From Bacteroidales bacterium (lineage in GTDB: Bacteria; Bacteroidota; Bacteroidia; Bacteroidales; UBA932), in NCBI GenBank assembly GCA_024398125.1, contig JAKSJO010000001.1, forward strand, positions 62,001 to 126,000: DNA of 64,000 nt, in the 5' to 3' direction. A program made the position numbers and the translations under genes. Within the stretch, counting starts at the first letter, position 1. The number at the start of each line of letters is the position of its first letter. The notes under the pieces were generated by a model. That model was not told the DNA's origin and did not search any database. It was given only the letters and a program-made list of their open reading frames with translations. Shown one piece after another: positions 8,122 through 17,741 of the stretch.

Positions 8122-9948
8122 ATGAAAAGACTTGCAATACTTTTTGCCGGACTCGCGATATGCGGAACTGCAGCGGCTCAGGGTTTCAACCCTGTGGTTG
8201 AGGTGACCAATGCATACAAGGGAAAGCTTATGGAGGTCCACAAGCAGGAGGTCCAGATGGCCGTGCCTGATACCATGCTCAGGTTCGACTATGATTTCGA
8301 TTATACAACTTTCGAGAATCCATACAAGGGCGCGTATGACTTCAGCCCTTACAAGATGAACATGACTCCGGAGCCAAGGGCGTTCGATGGTCGAAACCTG
8401 TTCGTAAAGGCGGGAGCGGGCTATTCTCTTAATCCAGAGGCTCGCATCGTATGGGCTCCCAAGCTCAAGGGAAAGGCCGGGGACAAGCTCAGCCTTACTT
8501 TCGAGGATGATTTCAATGGCTATTGGGGACAGTATCATGAACTCAAGTCTGTCAACAGAGATTCATGGAGCGTTCTGAAGAAATCCAATGTCTACAATAA
8601 TGGCCATGATGCTGCCAATCAGTTGAGGATGGGTGCGGCGATCAATGCGAGCAAGGCTCTCGTGACCGCGGTCTTTGACTGGAATCTTGTCAATTCCGCC
8701 TATGATGGAAGGAATCATTTTTCTCAGGCATTGGTCAATACTGTGCCTCGATATGGTAACAGCTTGAACAGTCTGGGTGGAACTCTTGGTGTCCAGAGCA
8801 AGGGACATGGCAGTACTTTCGCGGAATTCAATCTTGGATACCGCTATGGCAATGGTATTTCTACATTCACCGTCGAAAGGCTGCACGATTTGATCTTTGA
8901 ACACAATGTAAAGGCTCAGTCGCGCGTAGGAAAGCGACTCTCGCGTCCGGGAATGATGGCGTTCATAGACATCGATGTGGAGAATGAAAATTTCCATATG
9001 CTGCAGAATACCTGGTCATCGGACAGCAGGGCCAATGGAATCGCCCGTACCAATCTTTTCATGCTTTCTGTCACTCCGACTTTGGCCGGACATAATGACA
9101 GGCTGAACTATTCCGCCGGTCTGAAGATTTCCATGACTACACGCAGCAGCTCTCCGGATTCCCTCGTGACAAGTGTCGGAAACGGTCACATCTTCTATCC
9201 TCAGGTGCATGTGGATTATGCATTGGTGAAGGATGCCCTCAAGGTCTATGCGAACTTTGGCGGTGGTGACAGGATTGAATCTTACAGCTCGCTTGTGAAC
9301 AGGTATCATTTCCTCAACCTTACTCCGGCGGATGGAATGGAGCACGTTGTTGATGTATATGATTTCAATGCCGGTCTCAGCGGCCGTGCGCATGCAAGAT
9401 TCCAATATGAGATAGAGGGTGGCCTTGGAAGGACTGACAATGCAGTCTGCGAGTCTATCGGCACGTCTTGGCTCATGCTCGTAAAGGATTATGTTCGAGC
9501 TAATGTATTCAGCGCGTATGCCAAGGCTTCCGGAGCATGGACTTCCGAGGCGTTCGATGTGAAGGCAAACTTCATGTTCCGCAACAGCGATGCCCTTGAT
9601 GATGCTCCGATGCTCCTTCCTTCAAGGTTTACCGGCGGTTTCAGCGCTACCTGGAACTGGAGGCAGAGAATCTACCTCGGAGCAACCATGGATGCGGCAT
9701 CGTACCGCAGGATGGCGAATGCCCCTGATTGGAATCTGCCTCTCTGGAGTGAGTTCAATCCATACGACACCCCTGCAGCCCAGATACCTGGATACATTGA
9801 TCTCGGCGTCAATGCCGAGTACCGTGCATCTAGCAAGATGTCTGTATGGGCGAAGGGCGGAAACCTCCTCGGAAACGCTATCCAGAGAGAGGCGATGTTC
9901 GCTCGTCGAGGTGCTTTTTTCACCCTCGGACTTAGCGTTAATCTCTAG
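8122..9948 (+). CDS. Outer-membrane beta-barrel protein, TonB-receptor-like, partner of the TPR protein
   Basis: 608 residues with a signal peptide (MKRLAILFAGLAICGTAAAQ). After about 100 residues the sequence is rich in alternating strands (LFVKAGAGYSL, LSLTFEDDF, AEFNLGYRYGNG, VKANFMFRN). It ends with AFFTLGLSVNL, which resembles the last strands of TonB-dependent receptors. No clear plug domain or TonB box is visible, so a substrate-transport role is not supported. The 11-base gap to the TPR gene upstream suggests one transcript and a shared function. I do not recognise a characterised family. Confidence 0.8.
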   Translation: MKRLAILFAGLAICGTAAAQGFNPVVEVTNAYKGKLMEVHKQEVQMAVPDTMLRFDYDFDYTTFENPYKGAYDFSPYKMNMTPEPRAFDGRNLFVKAGAGYSLNPEARIVWAPKLKGKAGDKLSLTFEDDFNGYWGQYHELKSVNRDSWSVLKKSNVYNNGHDAANQLRMGAAINASKALVTAVFDWNLVNSAYDGRNHFSQALVNTVPRYGNSLNSLGGTLGVQSKGHGSTFAEFNLGYRYGNGISTFTVERLHDLIFEHNVKAQSRVGKRLSRPGMMAFIDIDVENENFHMLQNTWSSDSRANGIARTNLFMLSVTPTLAGHNDRLNYSAGLKISMTTRSSSPDSLVTSVGNGHIFYPQVHVDYALVKDALKVYANFGGGDRIESYSSLVNRYHFLNLTPADGMEHVVDVYDFNAGLSGRAHARFQYEIEGGLGRTDNAVCESIGTSWLMLVKDYVRANVFSAYAKASGAWTSEAFDVKANFMFRNSDALDDAPMLLPSRFTGGFSATWNWRQRIYLGATMDAASYRRMANAPDWNLPLWSEFNPYDTPAAQIPGYIDLGVNAEYRASSKMSVWAKGGNLLGNAIQREAMFARRGAFFTLGLSVNL

Positions 9949-9957
9949 TTTTTTTCG

Positions 9958-9965
9958 TAAATTTG
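9958..9965 (+). promoter_or_regulatory. Bacteroidota -7 promoter box for gyrB
   Basis: TAAATTTG matches TAnnTTTG. The transcript would begin around 9970-9973, which excludes the TTG at 9967 as a start and favours the ATG at 9991 or 10009 for gyrB. Confidence 0.5.
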
Positions 9966-9990
9966 CTTGATTTATCAAGTACCGCGACAA

Positions 9991-12000
9991 ATGATTGAAA
10001 ACGAAGAAATGAAGAAGGCGGAAGAGCAGTATTCCGCGAGCAGCATACAGGTCCTCGAAGGACTCGAGGCCGTCAGAAAGAGACCGTCGATGTACATCGG
10101 AGATATCTCCGAGAGAGGTCTCCATCACCTTGTATATGAGGTCGTGGACAACTGTATCGACGAGGCCATGGCTGGCTTCTGTGACTCTATCGACGTAACC
10201 ATCAATGAAGATAATTCAATCTGTGTAAAGGATAACGGACGTGGTATCCCTACCGGAATGCATCCAAAGGAGCATCGCTCGGCACTGGAGGTCGTACTCA
10301 CAGTGCTTCATGCCGGCGGTAAGTTCAGCAAGGACAGCTACAAGGTGTCCGGCGGTCTCCACGGAGTCGGTGTTTCCTGCGTGAACGCGCTTTCGGATCT
10401 CCTTATCGCCGAGGTCCACAGAGAGGGCAAGATCTTCATGCAGAGATATTCGAAGGGCAAGCCGACCTCACAGGTCGAGGTTATCGGAGAGTGCTCTGAT
10501 ACAGGTACAACCATCACATTCCTTCCGGATCCTACCATCTTCACCCAGACTACCGTCTACAAGTACGATACTCTCGCCAACCGTCTCCGCGAGCTTGCAT
10601 ACCTGAACAAGGGTATCCACATCAAGCTTACCGACCAGCGCGAATTCGTCGATGAGTATGTCCAGGACGAGAATGGCGACAGCAAGGCTACCGGACGCAA
10701 GGTTCTCAAGGGCGAGGAGTTCTACTCCGAGAAAGGTCTTCAGGAGTTCATCCAGTACATGGACGCAGGTTCTGACCACCTCATCCCTGATCCTGTCTGC
10801 ATCGAGTCTGACAAGATCATTCCTATCGACATCGCTCTCCAGTACAACAATGGTTTCTCGGAGAAGATTTACTCATACGTAAACAACATCCACACCATCG
10901 AGGGTGGTACCCACCTCCAGGGCTTCAAGATGGGTCTTTCAAGATCCCTCAAGGCTTTTGCCGAGAAGAACAAGCTCCTTGAAAAGTTCAAGGGTGACCT
11001 CGATCCTGCAGACTTCCGCGAGGGTCTCACCGCCGTTATCTCGGTCAAGGTGGCTGAGCCTCAGTTCGAGGGCCAGACCAAGACCAAGCTCGGCAACCCG
11101 GAGGTTACATCAGCTGTATCGCAGGCTACCTCGGCTGCTATGGAAATCTTCCTTGAAGAGCATCCTAAGGAGGGCCGTGTTATCATCGAGAAGATCGTAC
11201 TTGCCGCAAATGCCCGTATGGCGGCACGCAAGGCAAGGGAGATGGTACAGCGCAAGACCGTCATGAGCGGTGCCGGCATGCCTGGCAAGCTTGCAGACTG
11301 TTCTGAGCGTGATCCTGAGAAGTGCGAGATCTTCCTCGTCGAGGGAGACTCTGCGGGCGGTACCGCAAAGCAGGGCCGTGACCGCCGTACCCAGGCGATC
11401 CTCCCTCTCCGTGGTAAGATTCTGAATGTAGAGAAGGCCGCAGGCGGCAAGGCTCTTGACAGCCAGGAGATCATCAATATCTACCGTGCTCTCGGAGTTA
11501 CCGTTGCAAAGGAGGACGAGACAGGCGAGAAGCATATGGATCTCAGCCGACTCCGTTATCACAAGGTCGTGATCATGACCGATGCCGACGTCGACGGTAG
11601 CCATATCGCATGTCTTATCTTGACATTCTTCTTCCGCTACATGTTCGACCTGATCAAGAACGGATACGTTTATCTTGCAACTCCACCTCTCTATCTCGTG
11701 AAGAAGGGCAAGGAAGAAGTTTACTGCTGGACAGACGAGCAGCGCGCTGAGGCAACCCAGCGTCTCGGCAACGGCAGTGACAGGGGTGTGACCGTACAGC
11801 GCTACAAAGGTCTCGGTGAGATGAGCGACGTACAGCTCTGGGAGACAACCATGAATCCAGAGAAGCGACTTCTCCGCCAGATCACAATCGAGAACGCACT
11901 TGAGGCTGAGAGAACCTTCTCAATGCTCATGGGCGATGACGTTCCACCACGCCGTCAGTTCATCGAGGAGAATGCTCACTACGCAAACATTGACGCATAA
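9991..12000 (+). CDS. gyrB: DNA gyrase subunit B
   Basis: ATP-binding subunit of the type II topoisomerase that introduces negative supercoils. GHKL ATPase motifs are clear: VLEGLEAVRKRPSMYIGD, EVVDNCIDEA, KDNGRGIP, and the lid KVSGGLHGVGVSCVNAL. The TOPRIM metal site follows as EGDSAGG (about residue 449) and DADVDGSHI (about residue 531), with QRYKGLGEM near the C-terminus. Length (about 670) fits GyrB without the proteobacterial insert. The start is placed at the ATG 9991; the ATG at 10009 (MKKAEEQYSAS) is equally plausible. ParE is the alternative, but the sequence around the TOPRIM and tail looks like GyrB. The next gene follows after 30 bases. Confidence 0.93.
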   Translation: MIENEEMKKAEEQYSASSIQVLEGLEAVRKRPSMYIGDISERGLHHLVYEVVDNCIDEAMAGFCDSIDVTINEDNSICVKDNGRGIPTGMHPKEHRSALEVVLTVLHAGGKFSKDSYKVSGGLHGVGVSCVNALSDLLIAEVHREGKIFMQRYSKGKPTSQVEVIGECSDTGTTITFLPDPTIFTQTTVYKYDTLANRLRELAYLNKGIHIKLTDQREFVDEYVQDENGDSKATGRKVLKGEEFYSEKGLQEFIQYMDAGSDHLIPDPVCIESDKIIPIDIALQYNNGFSEKIYSYVNNIHTIEGGTHLQGFKMGLSRSLKAFAEKNKLLEKFKGDLDPADFREGLTAVISVKVAEPQFEGQTKTKLGNPEVTSAVSQATSAAMEIFLEEHPKEGRVIIEKIVLAANARMAARKAREMVQRKTVMSGAGMPGKLADCSERDPEKCEIFLVEGDSAGGTAKQGRDRRTQAILPLRGKILNVEKAAGGKALDSQEIINIYRALGVTVAKEDETGEKHMDLSRLRYHKVVIMTDADVDGSHIACLILTFFFRYMFDLIKNGYVYLATPPLYLVKKGKEEVYCWTDEQRAEATQRLGNGSDRGVTVQRYKGLGEMSDVQLWETTMNPEKRLLRQITIENALEAERTFSMLMGDDVPPRRQFIEENAHYANIDA

Positions 12001-12030
12001 CAATTTGACAATTAAACCAAACCTGATATT

Positions 12031-13296
12031 ATGGTAGACATTTTTGACAGAATCGCCAGAGATTCTGGCGGCCCGATCGGCCAGTATTTCGAGCAGGGCT
12101 TCGGCTATTACTTCTACCCTCGTCTCGAGGGAGAGCTCGGTCCACATATGACTTTCAACGGTACTCCTGTACTTAACTGGAGCCTTAACAACTATCTCGG
12201 TCTCGCCAATCATCCTGAGGTGCGCAAGGCTGATGCCCAGGGCGCAGCTGACTGGGGTCTCGCATATCCTATGGGTGCGCGAATGATGTCCGGTCACTCA
12301 CGTTACCACGAGAAGCTCGAGAAGATGTTCGCAGACTTCGAGAAGAAGGAGGACGCTTTCCTTTTCAACTTCGGTTACCAGGGAATCGTTTCTACCATCG
12401 ATGCTCTCACCGCACGTCATGACGTCATCGTATACGATGCTGAGTGCCATGCATGCCTCCTTGACGGTATCCGTCTCCACATCGGCAGCAAGTACAAGTA
12501 TCGTCATAACAATATCGCTGACTGCGAGAAGGTTCTCGCAAGAGCATGTGCCGAGGCTGAGGCTTCCGGCGGCGGTGTGCTCCTCATCACTGAGGGTGTA
12601 TACGGTATGACCGGTGCACTCGGAAAGCTTGACGAGATCGCAGCACTCAAGGACAAGTACCAGTTCCGCATCCTCATCGACGATGCACACGGATTCGGTC
12701 TCCTTGGCGAGCATGGCCGCGGTACCTCTGAGCACTTCGGCGTTATGGACAAGATCGACCTTTACATCGGTGCATTTGCAAAGAGTATGGCATCAATCGG
12801 CGGTTTCGTTGCAGGTCCACGTCACATCATCAACTACCTCCGTATGAACATGCGCTCACAGATGTACGCGAAGTCGCTTCCTATGCCGCTTGTTATCGGT
12901 AACATCAAGCGTATGGAAATCATCGACTCACCTGAGGGCGACGAGCTCCGCAAGAAGTGCTGGGAGATCACCCATGCAATCCAGAAGGGCTTCACCGACA
13001 TGGGTCTTGACATCGGCGAGGCTGAGGCTTGTGTAACTCCTGTACATATCAAGGGTGGTGTAGGCCAGGCAACCAAGATGGTAAAGGACCTCCGTGAGAA
13101 CTACAAGGTATTCTGCTCTATCGTGGTATATCCAGTTATCCCTAAGGGAATGATCATCTTCCGTATCGTGAGCACCGCTGCCCACACCATGGAGGACGTC
13201 AACTATACACTTAACGCATTCAAGGAGATCAAGGCTAAGCTCGATGCCGGCGAGTATGACGGTGACGAAGTTGCTGCAATGACTGTCATGGAGTAA
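12031..13296 (+). CDS. spt: Serine palmitoyltransferase (alpha-oxoamine synthase)
   Basis: PLP enzyme condensing L-serine with an acyl-CoA to 3-ketosphinganine, the committed step of sphingolipid synthesis in Bacteroidales. The PLP-binding lysine is Lys251 in GAFAKSMASIGGF. Asp217/His220 in LIDDAHGFG and His140 in DAECHACL are the expected cofactor contacts. The whole 421-residue chain has the fold-type I layout and reads like the Bacteroides Spt family rather than glycine C-acetyltransferase (Kbl) or BioF. The identity of an SDR gene 26 bases downstream supports this (see that entry). Strong codon bias points to high expression. Substrate chain length cannot be deduced. Confidence 0.85.
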   Translation: MVDIFDRIARDSGGPIGQYFEQGFGYYFYPRLEGELGPHMTFNGTPVLNWSLNNYLGLANHPEVRKADAQGAADWGLAYPMGARMMSGHSRYHEKLEKMFADFEKKEDAFLFNFGYQGIVSTIDALTARHDVIVYDAECHACLLDGIRLHIGSKYKYRHNNIADCEKVLARACAEAEASGGGVLLITEGVYGMTGALGKLDEIAALKDKYQFRILIDDAHGFGLLGEHGRGTSEHFGVMDKIDLYIGAFAKSMASIGGFVAGPRHIINYLRMNMRSQMYAKSLPMPLVIGNIKRMEIIDSPEGDELRKKCWEITHAIQKGFTDMGLDIGEAEACVTPVHIKGGVGQATKMVKDLRENYKVFCSIVVYPVIPKGMIIFRIVSTAAHTMEDVNYTLNAFKEIKAKLDAGEYDGDEVAAMTVME

Positions 13297-13322
13297 ATCC
13301 TTGAACCATAACACCTTCAAAT

Positions 13323-14144
13323 ATGAAACCTGAGTTCTTTAAAGACAAGGTGATTATTGTGACAGGAGCCAGCTCGGGAATCGGGTTGGCTTCTGCCCGA
13401 TTATTCGGTTCCTGTGGTGCAAAGGTCGTAATGGCTGCCCGTTCATACGAAAAGCTCCAGGAACTCGCACCAAGCGTATCATCTGACCCTGCAAAGGTCC
13501 TTTGCGTGAAGACTGATGTTACAAGCGAGGATGATTGCCGCGCACTCATCGATGCTGCCGTCGAGCGTTTCGGCGGGATTGACATTCTGGTCAACAATGC
13601 CGGCATTTCAATGCGTGCAATGTTCAAGGATCTTGAGCTTAAGGTGATCCGTTCCCTTATGGACGTAAACTTCTGGGGCACAGTACAGTGTACCAAGTAT
13701 GCACTTCCTTGGCTGCTCAAGAGCAAGGGTTCCGTGGTTGGAGTCATTTCCATCGCCGGATACTCTGCGCTTCCTGCCCGCACAGGCTATTCTGCATCCA
13801 AGTACGCTGTCCGCGGCTTCCTCGACACTATCCGCATCGAGCATCTCAAGGACGGTCTCAACGTTCTTGTGTTTGCTCCTGGCTACACTTCGTCGAACGT
13901 ACGCAATGCTGCGCTTACCGCTGATGGAAGCGCGCAGGGAGAAACACCTCTTGCAGAGGATAAGCTCATGAGCGCAGAGGAGTGTGCAATGCGCATGGCG
14001 AAGGCTCTCGAACGTCGCCGCTCGGAAGTTACCCTTACCCTTCTTGGCAAGGCTACAATATTGGCGCACAGGCTCTTCCCGCGTCTTACCGATAAAATGA
14101 CCTACAAATACATTGCAAGAGAGGCAAACAGCCCATTCAAGTAG
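13323..14144 (+). CDS. Short-chain dehydrogenase, probable 3-ketosphinganine reductase
   Basis: 273-residue classical SDR. It has the Rossmann motif TGASSGIG (residues 14-21), NNAG (91-94), and the catalytic Ser143, Tyr156 and Lys160 (YSASK). The C-terminal extension after residue 235 is long and basic, as in lipid-acting SDRs such as 3-ketodihydrosphingosine reductase. It lies 26 bases downstream of spt and 6 bases upstream of the PgpH gene, so it is probably co-transcribed with spt. Reduction of 3-ketosphinganine to sphinganine is therefore the most economical assignment. This is inference from context, since SDR specificity cannot be read from the motifs. A general oxidoreductase is the alternative. 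Confidence 0.72.
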   Translation: MKPEFFKDKVIIVTGASSGIGLASARLFGSCGAKVVMAARSYEKLQELAPSVSSDPAKVLCVKTDVTSEDDCRALIDAAVERFGGIDILVNNAGISMRAMFKDLELKVIRSLMDVNFWGTVQCTKYALPWLLKSKGSVVGVISIAGYSALPARTGYSASKYAVRGFLDTIRIEHLKDGLNVLVFAPGYTSSNVRNAALTADGSAQGETPLAEDKLMSAEECAMRMAKALERRRSEVTLTLLGKATILAHRLFPRLTDKMTYKYIAREANSPFK

Positions 14145-14150
14145 TTCCTT

Positions 14151-16235
14151 ATGACAAACCTGCTCCGCAACAGAAGACTTCTCGTCGTATTCTCGATACT
14201 GACATTGATCCTTGCTCTCATACTGCCTCGTACATCGAAGTTCAATTACGATTACAGGCAGGGGTCCGTGTGGAAGTACGACGATCTCGAGGCTCGCTTT
14301 GATTTCCCGATTTTCAAGTCAGCCGAACAGCTGGCCGCTGATGAAAGGTACGCCTCATCGATAGAGACTCCTTCGTACTCTTATCTTGCAGACGTTGAAA
14401 AAAACAGTCTGGACAAGGTATGGAATGCGGAACTGGGCAGGCATTCCGGACTGAAACAGGGAATAGTCAACGATCTGAGGAAGATCTATTCCATCGGAGT
14501 CGTTTCGGATGAGGGACTGAAGTTCAGCCGCAAGGCCGATGTCAGTCAGTCTGTTATATATCTGAGCAAGGGCAAGACAGTCGAGCAGGTTCCGGCGGCC
14601 GAGGTGCTTACCGTCAAGCAGGCGAAGGATGCCCTATGCGAGGCTCTTTCAGAAAGGTCTCCAAGAGTCAACGCTGACTCTCTTCTCAAGAAAAGCGGCA
14701 TCTATGATGCTGTCGAGGCAGTCCTTCAGTATGACGAGGCGCGTACAGCCCTTATGAACGAGGCTGCCTATAAGGACGTCTCGCCGACCGAAGGCTATGT
14801 AGAGAAGTATGATATTATCGTTAAGAAAGGTGAGATCATTACCGAGGACATAGCAAGGAAACTGGACTCATACAAGGCTGAATACGAGAGACGCCGCACA
14901 GGCGTGGAGAGGGACGAGTTCGGCGGTATCGACAAGCTTGCCACTGCTGTCGCGCCGTGGATAGGCAATTTCCTGATCGCCTTGGCGATCTCCATAATTC
15001 TCTGCCTTTCAGTCTTCTTCTCGAATCCTAACATTCTGGACGAGATGGGCAGGCTGCTCTTCATCATTTTTGTATTCCTGCTGATAACAGTAGTAACATT
15101 GATGGTGGACAAGTATAATTCGGCATTCCTCTTCATGGTGCCGTTCACGATGGCGGCCCTCTGGCTCCAGTCGTTCTACAGACTGCGTGTTGTGATTCCT
15201 GTATATACGGTTTCGCTGCTTCCGCTGCTCATCTTTGCTCATAATGGTCCGGTGCTGTTTGTGATGTTCCTGATGGCCGGATATGTTTCTGTTTTCGTTT
15301 ACGACATGTTCAACAAGGGACTGATGCAGTTCATGGTATCGCTCATCTGCTTCGTCATGCTTCTTATCTCGCTTACGGGATTCCGCATGATCGGAGCTCT
15401 CAGCGGCAATGTCGCTGCCCAGGTGATGTTCCTTGCGGTTGGTTCTCTTGTCAGTGTCATAGGCTATTCGCTGGTATTCCTTTTTGAACGCATGTTCAAG
15501 CTTGTGTCCAGTGCCCGTCTCATGGAGCTGTGCGATACCGAATCCAAGCTTCTCCGTGACCTTGACGACCATGCTCCGGGAACATACAACCACTCTGTCG
15601 CCGTTGCCGGAATGTGTGAGGCCGCTGCACGTGCCATCGGTGCCAATACATTGGTGGTGAAGGCTGGTGCGCTGTATCACGATATCGGCAAGATGGCAAA
15701 TCCAAACTGCTTCGTCGAGAATGAAAGCGCAGAAGACCGCCAGAATGGAGGATATCATTCGAAGCTCTCATCAAAGGAAAGCGCCCAGGAAATCATAGCC
15801 CATGTCAAGAATGGTCTTGAGCTTGCAACCAATTTCGGACTGCCACAGCTGATAAAGGATTTCATCCTTACTCATCATGGAACTACCGTTACAGGCTATT
15901 TCTATACAAAGCATATCAATGACGGCGGCGATCCAGACGATAAGGCTGCATTCACTTACAACGGAAAGCGCCCTGTAAGCAAGGAACAGGTCATCCTTAT
16001 GATCTGCGATTCCGTGGAGGCCGCTTCGCGTACAGTTACTCCTTCAAAGGAGGCCTACTCTGAACTCGTTGAGAAGCTTGTTGCGGGCAAGATGAAGGAA
16101 GGACAGCTCGAAGACGCGGACATCTCGTTGAAAGAGCTCAACCTGATAAAGGAAAGCATCAAGTCATACTTGACACAGTCCCACCACGAGAGAGTGGCGT
16201 ATCCTGCCAGGAAGCGCTTTGGTAGGGGCCGCTAG
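14151..16235 (+). CDS. 7TM-HD phosphodiesterase, PgpH type (c-di-AMP hydrolase family)
   Basis: 694-residue membrane protein. It has an N-terminal membrane anchor (residues 9-26) and an extracytoplasmic 7TMR-HDED region to about residue 265. A cluster of about seven membrane helices follows (roughly 266-450), then a cytoplasmic HD domain. The metal ligands are seen as His481 (YNHSVAV), His510-Asp511 (LYHDIGKM) and the HHGTT motif at 575. The family founder, Listeria PgpH, hydrolyses the second messenger c-di-AMP; that activity is inferred here. It is the last gene of the apparent gyrB-spt-SDR-pgpH run, starting 6 bases after the SDR stop. Confidence 0.9.
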   Translation: MTNLLRNRRLLVVFSILTLILALILPRTSKFNYDYRQGSVWKYDDLEARFDFPIFKSAEQLAADERYASSIETPSYSYLADVEKNSLDKVWNAELGRHSGLKQGIVNDLRKIYSIGVVSDEGLKFSRKADVSQSVIYLSKGKTVEQVPAAEVLTVKQAKDALCEALSERSPRVNADSLLKKSGIYDAVEAVLQYDEARTALMNEAAYKDVSPTEGYVEKYDIIVKKGEIITEDIARKLDSYKAEYERRRTGVERDEFGGIDKLATAVAPWIGNFLIALAISIILCLSVFFSNPNILDEMGRLLFIIFVFLLITVVTLMVDKYNSAFLFMVPFTMAALWLQSFYRLRVVIPVYTVSLLPLLIFAHNGPVLFVMFLMAGYVSVFVYDMFNKGLMQFMVSLICFVMLLISLTGFRMIGALSGNVAAQVMFLAVGSLVSVIGYSLVFLFERMFKLVSSARLMELCDTESKLLRDLDDHAPGTYNHSVAVAGMCEAAARAIGANTLVVKAGALYHDIGKMANPNCFVENESAEDRQNGGYHSKLSSKESAQEIIAHVKNGLELATNFGLPQLIKDFILTHHGTTVTGYFYTKHINDGGDPDDKAAFTYNGKRPVSKEQVILMICDSVEAASRTVTPSKEAYSELVEKLVAGKMKEGQLEDADISLKELNLIKESIKSYLTQSHHERVAYPARKRFGRGR

Positions 16236-16274
16236 GGGCTGGTTCCGGTGGTTGCGTATCCCGTTCTTTTTTAG

Positions 16275-16282
16275 TATATTTG
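16275..16282 (+). promoter_or_regulatory. Bacteroidota -7 promoter box for tig
   Basis: TATATTTG is a perfect TAnnTTTG match, 72 bases upstream of the trigger factor ATG in the 119-base gap after the PgpH gene. Confidence 0.5.
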
Positions 16283-16354
16283 CCGCCCGGTTTTGTTCCG
16301 AACTGGACAAGGCCGTGGGATTACAGCGAAAGAAAAATATAAACATAAGATACT

Positions 16355-17674
16355 ATGAACGTTACAAAAAATCAGATCGACGATCTGAACATCGAGCTGA
16401 CCATCAACGTTGCAGCTGATGATTATGCTCCCGTAAAGAAGGAAAAGCTCAAGGAGCGCAAGAAGACCGCAGAGTTCAAGGGCTTCCGCAAGGGTATGGT
16501 TCCTATGGCACTCATCGAGAAGGTATATGGTGACCAGGCTATGGGCGATGCAGTAAATGACATCGTTTCAAAGGCTCTCAACGGTTTCATCGAGGAGAAC
16601 AAGCTCAACGTGATCGGCGAGCCTCTTACCAGCGAGAATCAGCCAGAGATCGACTGGGCTGACGGTAATGACCTCGAGTTCAAGTTTGACATCGCTACCG
16701 CTCCAGTGCTCGACTTCGAGCTCAACGCAGACGACAAGATCACCTACTACAAGATCAAGTCAAGCGCCGAGGCCAAGGAGGAGATGAAGAAGAACATGCT
16801 CATGCAGTATGGCGAGCTCCAGCACGTCGAGAAGCCAGGTGAGACCTCATACGTATACGTTGACCTCGAGCAGGAGGGCCGCGATAAGGTAGAGAACACC
16901 TTCATCTCAATGCGTGACGTTACCGAGGCCATGAAGCCTGCAATGCTTGGTGTCAAGGCTGGCGACAAGCTTGTCATCAACATCAACGAGCTCCTCGAGA
17001 GAGAGGGCGACAGAGCTACCCTCATCCACGTAAAGAAGGAGACTCTCGCAGAGATCAACCCTGAGTTCAATGCAACCGTAGTCGAGATCAAGGACTTCTG
17101 CGCTGCCGAGGCTAATCAGGAGACCTTCGACAAGATCTTCGGAGAAGGTGTGATCACCTCAGAGGATGCTTTCGAGAAGGAGATTGCAAAGCGTCTCGCT
17201 GACAACTACAAGCAGGAGGCTGACTACCGTTTCGGAAAGGACGCTAAGGATTACCTCATTGCAAAGGCTGACATCAAGCTTCCAGAGGCATTCCTCAAGA
17301 GATGGCTCAAGGCAATCAACAAGGACAAGTTCACCGATGAGCAGATCGATGCAGAGTTCGATGCATTCCTCGTTGACTACCGTTGGCAGATGATCCGCGA
17401 CTACCTCATGACCAAGTATGAGCTTAAGGTTGAGGCAGCAGAGATCGAGGACGCAGCATACGCATATGTTCAGTACCAGTACGCAATGTACGGCATGAAC
17501 GGCGTTCCAGAGCAGTTCATCAAGGATTCAGCAAAGAAGATCCTCGAGGATCGCCGCCAGGTATCAAACCTCGCTGAGAACGTTGCAGACCAGAAGGTCA
17601 TCGAGAAGATCCGTGAGAACGTAACCCTCGCTGACAAGCAGATCTCAGTTGAGAAGTTCAGAGACCTCAAGTAA
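16355..17674 (+). CDS. tig: Trigger factor
   Basis: Ribosome-associated chaperone that meets nascent chains at the exit tunnel. The N-terminal ribosome-binding domain carries the loop GFRKGMVPMALIEKVYGD (signature GFRxGxxP, about residue 46). The rest is highly charged and helical, as in the substrate-binding arms. In the middle, the FKBP-like prolyl isomerase domain is poorly conserved, as is common in Bacteroidota. At 439 residues the length is normal. The codon bias is among the strongest in the window. It is followed by a strong hairpin terminator and then clpX, the usual tig-clp neighbourhood but without clpP between them. Confidence 0.93.
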   Translation: MNVTKNQIDDLNIELTINVAADDYAPVKKEKLKERKKTAEFKGFRKGMVPMALIEKVYGDQAMGDAVNDIVSKALNGFIEENKLNVIGEPLTSENQPEIDWADGNDLEFKFDIATAPVLDFELNADDKITYYKIKSSAEAKEEMKKNMLMQYGELQHVEKPGETSYVYVDLEQEGRDKVENTFISMRDVTEAMKPAMLGVKAGDKLVININELLEREGDRATLIHVKKETLAEINPEFNATVVEIKDFCAAEANQETFDKIFGEGVITSEDAFEKEIAKRLADNYKQEADYRFGKDAKDYLIAKADIKLPEAFLKRWLKAINKDKFTDEQIDAEFDAFLVDYRWQMIRDYLMTKYELKVEAAEIEDAAYAYVQYQYAMYGMNGVPEQFIKDSAKKILEDRRQVSNLAENVADQKVIEKIRENVTLADKQISVEKFRDLK

Positions 17675-17698
17675 TATCATAACTGACAGATAAAACTG

Positions 17699-17727
17699 AA
17701 AAATCAGGATCCTGTATCCTGATTTTT
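17699..17727 (+). terminator. Rho-independent terminator after tig
   Basis: Perfect 11-base inverted repeat (17699-17709 and 17717-17727) with a 7-base loop. The right arm runs directly into a T tract (17723-17728). It sits 24 bases after the tig stop and 14 bases before clpX. Confidence 0.8.
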
Positions 17728-17741
17728 TCATAATTGGCAAT

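Noticed and set aside
9967..9990. TTG start for gyrB adding 8 residues
   Set aside because: It lies at or before the transcript start expected from the -7 box at 9958-9965, and the extra residues have no counterpart in the GyrB N-termini I know.
15009..15758. 249-codon reverse-strand open frame inside the PgpH gene
   Set aside because: Composition is extreme (runs of His, Glu, Arg and Gln), which is what the complement of membrane-helix codons gives. The sense frame has HD and membrane motifs.
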